Below, piece after piece: positions 60,371-64,000 of a stretch of DNA of 64,000 bases. The notes under the pieces were generated by a model. The model saw only the letters and a program-made list of their open reading frames with translations. It was not told the DNA's origin and made no database searches. The stretch lies in contig CBFFRP010000410.1 of the NCBI GenBank assembly GCA_965644295.1, positions 1 through 64,000 on the forward strand, read 5' to 3'. Each line of letters begins with the position of its first letter. The stretch's first letter is position 1. Both the position numbers and the translations under genes were made by a program. The stretch is from Paraphysomonas bandaiensis. Its lineage: Eukaryota; Chrysophyceae.

Positions 60371-60679
60371 TCTTGTCACTGACTTTATAATTTACTTTTC
60401 TTAAAGAGCACATACGGTTTGTTAGTGTTTCTGGCAGTGCGCCCGTCGTTGCGCCTGGACAGTATCGCAGCCCGCTGGCGGATACTTTTTGGTGGTTGTA
60501 GAGTCTAGACAAGAGATCATCTTTTCTTGGTCCACACAGAGTTGAGTCACGGTTGGTGAGTCACCTGCGGGCACAGAAAAGATACAGTAATATTACTTAG
60601 CTTAGCAGTAAATTGTACCAAGTTAACATATATTGAGCCCAAGAGATAAGTGAGTTTAGTTTTTCGTGTGATTGAGCCA

Positions 60680-61658
60680 TGGAACCATGTGTATCAGGAT
60701 ATGGCCAACATGTTCAGTCAGCAATTCCAGCAGCTTCGGGAGGACATGCATCAGCTTAATCAGCAACAACTAAGGCAGGAGGAGAATTTCAATGAGTTTT
60801 GAGTGGAAGTTAATAATCAACGTCTAACAACAGTTGAAGAGATAAGATCTCGGAGGACTTCACCAGCAGCTTCAGTTGTAGGTCTATATGAAGTGGTACC
60901 TCGTGAGGAGGACATATCGAATATAATTCATAATGAAGATGCGTCAACTACTTCTAGAGGCATTGAAGTTACTGTAGGACCTATATTCCTCATCATCATA
61001 CAGAGCAGTACATTGATCCAGCGCTATTGCAGTCACAAATTGAGACAGCTATTCGACAGGGAGTTCGAAATGCTACTCAGAGTATTTTGGAGGAGAGCAG
61101 TATATAGTGCAACCCCGTCAGGATAAGAGGCAAACGCTACAAACGGTACAGGAAGCGGTTGCTGAATCAGAGAAGAGGCAAGTCAAGAAGATTATGTTGA
61201 CAACCGAGGACAAGTCATATAAGAGAACGATTTCGCTTCCGGAGATCGATATGGATAAGTTTATGCAGTTTCTTGAGGATATAGCTGAGTTTGGAAAGTG
61301 CAATTATGATCAACCAATTCCTTCAGTATTCATATTGATCAAGGGTCGAGCCAAAGAGACTGTGAAGCATACTTTAATGGGGTTATTTCCTCATGTGTAT
61401 CCAACTACTTTGAGTTGTAATGATGCTTCGATAACTGATATAATGTCTGCAGTAAAGCATCATATCAGGCCACTGGATGTAGTCGCATTTAATGATATGT
61501 TGTTAAAATCTTGCACTGCGTACCAAGTGAACATGGATAAGTTGGAGGATTTTAAGAGAGTTGATGAGGAGTTATGCATTCTTGAAACAAAGTTTACACA
61601 GCGTTACGAATTCTTGGTTGATGCGTGCAAAAACAATGATTTGTGTGAAAGTATTCCT
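60680..61658 (+). pseudogene. Ty3/gypsy-like Gag remnant, plus-strand copy
   Basis: A coding relic with an N-terminal Gln-rich helix (MFSQQFQQLREDMHQLNQQ), an in-frame TGA shortly after, then a frameshift before the open frame that begins at 61107. That frame has a capsid-like helical region (FMQFLEDIAEFGKCNYDQP, IKGRAKETVKHTLMGLFP). It is cut off near 61658 where the opposite-strand copy begins. Assignment to Ty3/gypsy rests on the nearby retropepsin and the helical capsid-like composition. It is not functional as it stands. Confidence 0.6.
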
Positions 61659-62840
61659 TCGTTTAAACTGCTGGTTCTTCTCATCCAACTCTCTCGTAAT
61701 CTTCAAGTGACCAAAGAACACAGTAAGAAATGCTTGTACAGAGGCAAAATTCTCTACTTTCAGAAGTCTCTTCATAGTATCCTTCATGCTCAATGGAATC
61801 AACCTCATAAAAGTCTCCAGAGAACCCCCATTCTTAATTGTTACTAATGGAATACTTTCATACAAATCATTATTTTTGCACGCATCAACCAAGAATTCGT
61901 AACGCTGTGTAAACTTTGTTTCAAGAATGCATAACTCCTCATCAACTCTCTTAAAATCCTCCAACTTATCCATGTTCACTTGGTACGCAGTGCAAGATTT
62001 TAACAACATATCATTAAATGCGACTACATCCAGTGGCCTGATATGATGCTTTACTGCAGACATTATATCAGTTATCGAAGCATCATTACAACTCAAAGTA
62101 GTTGGATACACATGAGGAAATAACCCCATTAAAGTATGCTTCACAGTCTCTTTGGCTCGACCCTTGATCAATATGAATACTGAAGGAATTGGTTGATCAT
62201 AATTGCACTTTCCAAACTCAGCTATATCCTCAAGAAACTGCATAAACTTATCCAAATCGATCTCCGGAAGCGAAATCGTTCTCTTATATGACTTGTCCTC
62301 GGTTGTCAACATAATCTTCTTGACTTGCCTCTTCTCTGATTCAGCAACCGCTTCCTGTACCGTTTGTAGCGTTTGCCTCTTATCCTGACGGGGTTGCACT
62401 ATATACTGCTCTCCTCCAAAATACTCTGAGTAGCATTTCGAACTCCCTGTCGAATAGCTGTCTCAATTTGTGACTGCAATAGCGCTGGATCAATGTACTG
62501 CTCTGTATGATGATGAGGAATATAGGTCCTACAGTAACTTCAATGCCTCTAGAAGTAGTTGACGCATCTTCATTATGAATTATATTCGATATGTCCTCCT
62601 CACGAGGTACCACTTCATATAGACCTACAACTGAAGCTGCTGGTGAAGTCCTCCGAGATCTTATCTCTTCAACTGTTGTTAGACGTTGATTATTAACTTC
62701 CACTCAAAACTCATTGAAATTCTCCTCCTGCCTTAGTTGTTGCTGATTAAGCTGATGCATGTCCTCCCGAAGCTGCTGGAATTGCTGACTGAACATGTTG
62801 GCCATATCCTGATACACATGGTTCCATGGCTCAATCACAC
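61572..62840 (-). pseudogene. Ty3/gypsy-like Gag remnant, inverted copy
   Basis: Mirror copy of the plus-strand relic with the same early stop and frameshift. It extends further at its 3' side through the 190-bp palindrome centre (SLETFMRLIPLSMKDTMKRL) and then runs into the other arm. Probably carries the more complete original capsid region. Not functional as it stands. Confidence 0.6.
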
Positions 62841-63149
62841 GAAAAACTAAACTCACTTATCTCTTGGGCTCAATATATGTTAACTTGGTACAATTTACTG
62901 CTAAGCTAAGTAATATTACTGTATCTTTTCTGTGCCCGCAGGTGACTCACCAACCGTGACTCAACTCTGTGTGGACCAAGAAAAGATGATCTCTTGTCTA
63001 GACTCTACAACCACCAAAAAGTATCCGCCAGCGGGCTGCGATACTGTCCAGGCGCAACGACGGGCGCACTGCCAGAAACACTAACAAACCGTATGTGCTC
63101 TTTAAGAAAAGTAAATTATAAAGTCAGTGACAAGAAGTGGTAACAGCAG

Positions 63150-63776
63150 TTGTGAACTTGAATCAATTTTCATGCGAGGAGTTTAAAGCTGCTGCTCATC
63201 GTTGTGGTGTCACTACAAATGCAACTAGAGGAATCACGGGCGATGTGTCTAGCTATGCAGGAGGAGATAAAGAGAATGAAATCTGCGGCGCTATCTGCAC
63301 CGAATCCGCCTACACCTGCACCGAATCCGCCTGCACCTGCACCGAATCCGCCTGTATCTCTTCCACCAGCTGAAATTCTACGTGAACTTCCAGTCGTCGC
63401 TTCTCCTCCTCTAGTCGCGACGCCGACACCCCTGCAGCAGATTCCGTGTGTGGACAGACACAATGTGTTCGATGAGTACATGCAACAACAAATTATGCAG
63501 GATCGAACAGCTCGTGAAATACACTCTCATGAGCAAACCCTGAGGCTTCAAATTTACGAGAATCTTCTAATGCGGAGAGGTAGATAGTAGTTTGTACTGC
63601 TCTTTTTATCTACTTCTCTGTAGAAATTTAACACTTATAGCAGTTAAGTTAATAATAATTGCGTTGACAACACACACTTGTAATTGTTTAAACATAACAA
63701 CGTTACTTTTACTATCTACTATCCACCAACAAAACCTGGTAAAATCACTTTACCAGGTTTGGGCATCACATCGACT
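63150..63776 (+). mobile_element. Mobile-element family F, copy 2, inserted in the retroelement
   Basis: Frames carry a coiled helix (LAMQEEIKRMKSAALSAPNP), tandem APNPP repeats, VSLPPAEILRELPVV, a C-terminal helix (QTLRLQIYENLLMRRGR) and a 3' tail ending with hairpin AACCTGGTAAA/TTTACCAGGTT and TGGGCATCACATCGACTT at about 63738-63776. This matches family F copy 1 and the right end of the 713-1325 element. It sits between the palindrome and the retropepsin sequence, so it seems to have inserted into the Ty3-like element. The left end could not be defined. Confidence 0.55.
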
Positions 63777-64000
63777 TATTATAAATAGTTATGGTGAAGA
63801 GATTGATGTCGATATTGTTTTGTTTGATTCAGGTGCAAGTTCGAATAATTTTATATCGGATAAGTTTTACAAGAGATATGAACGTGTTTTGAAGAAGGAT
63901 GTCATATATAATAAATTTATAGTGAGAGTAGCAAATGGACAGGAGGTAGTCATACCGGGATATGTGCCAGTGAAAATTGTATTCAAAGATCATGATAAGG
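63777..64000 (+). mobile_element. Ty3/gypsy-like retropepsin start, truncated by window edge
   Basis: An open frame running off the window end contains VDIVLFDSGASSNNFIS, the D(S/T)GA active-site motif of a retroviral-type aspartic protease, followed by a second-strand pattern (FIVRVANGQEVVIPGYVPV) typical of retropepsin folds in Ty3/gypsy Pol. No start codon is expected because the protease is normally expressed as part of Gag-Pol. The rest of Pol would lie beyond position 64000. Confidence 0.7.

Larger units (their letters stand above)
60371..63136. repeat. Long inverted repeat (palindrome), arms about 1.29 kb
   Basis: The sequence from about 60371 to 61658 reappears in reverse complement from about 61850 to 63136. 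Outer ends read TTCTTGTCACTGACTTTATA and its complement; inner ends read near TGTGAAAGTATTCC and GGAATACTTTCATACA. The 190-bp centre continues the minus-strand copy. Arms are almost identical (a few substitutions such as Met/Leu and Cys/Tyr codon changes) and both carry the same internal stop and frameshift, so the duplication is recent relative to decay. Confidence 0.85.

Noticed and set aside
1-64000. CRISPR arrays, operons, rRNA or bacterial-type promoters
   Set aside because: The DNA is eukaryotic; no regularly spaced repeats or rRNA-like sequence were seen.

Overview
This is nuclear DNA from a eukaryote, most likely a unicellular protist. Nearly every recognisable gene is cut by short GT-AG introns of about 40-60 bases. 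All three standard stop codons are used, and intergenic DNA is AT-rich. The gene set mixes conserved trafficking, cytoskeletal and metabolic genes with Ty1/copia-like and Ty3/gypsy-like retroelement debris and several lower-copy repeat families. I cannot place the organism more precisely. The cAMP-receptor-like GPCR, bestrophin, WW-bearing SEC31 and the unusual kinesin and VPS13 fit a free-living or parasitic protist but do not single out a lineage.

Layout. 1-2.4 kb: copia remnant, a 613-bp TIR-flanked element and an unknown intronless gene. 3.8-8.8 kb: a divergent ESCRT pair, VPS25 (-) and ALIX (+). 9.0-9.5 kb: first copy of a dispersed repeat (family R). 10.1-11.8 kb: RING protein (-) and a small unknown gene (+). 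12.4-13.9 kb: bestrophin. 15.3-16.2 kb: multipass membrane protein. 17.2-18.6 kb: cAMP-receptor-like GPCR. 19.1-22.6 kb: SEC31 with an added WW domain. 22.9-24.5 kb: second R copy, split by a 1.1-kb insertion. 25.5-27.1 kb: PDCD2/TSR4. 27.6-28.1 kb: small unknown gene. 28.7-31.0 kb: neutral ceramidase. 32.0-32.5 kb: third R copy. 33.1-33.6 kb: YCII-domain protein. 34.1-46.0 kb: giant VPS13-like lipid-transfer protein. 46.0-47.5 kb: unknown intronless gene. 48.7-49.7 kb: mobile-element family F. 50.7-51.9 kb: CmcI-type methyltransferase. 52.5-58.0 kb: a kinesin-4 whose tail resembles PRC1/MAP65/Ase1. 58.9-59.8 kb: ETF beta. 60.4-64.0 kb: nested, partly palindromic Ty3-like retroelement with a family F insertion.

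The most exciting observation is the kinesin gene. Eight exons join in phase to give about 1,695 residues, with a kinesin-4 motor at the N terminus and a PRC1/MAP65/Ase1-like region at the C terminus. In animals KIF4A and PRC1 are separate proteins that bind each other to build the spindle midzone, so this would be a natural single-chain version of that module. Other unusual architectures are an ALIX ending in a UBA domain, a SEC31 with a WW domain, and a VPS13-type protein with an N-terminal membrane helix, EF-hand and C2 domain.

Several genes share a membrane-traffic theme (ESCRT-II VPS25, ALIX, SEC31, VPS13-like), but they are not an operon. Splice sites were called by eye from phase, GT-AG borders and family conservation. 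No RNA data or database search was available.
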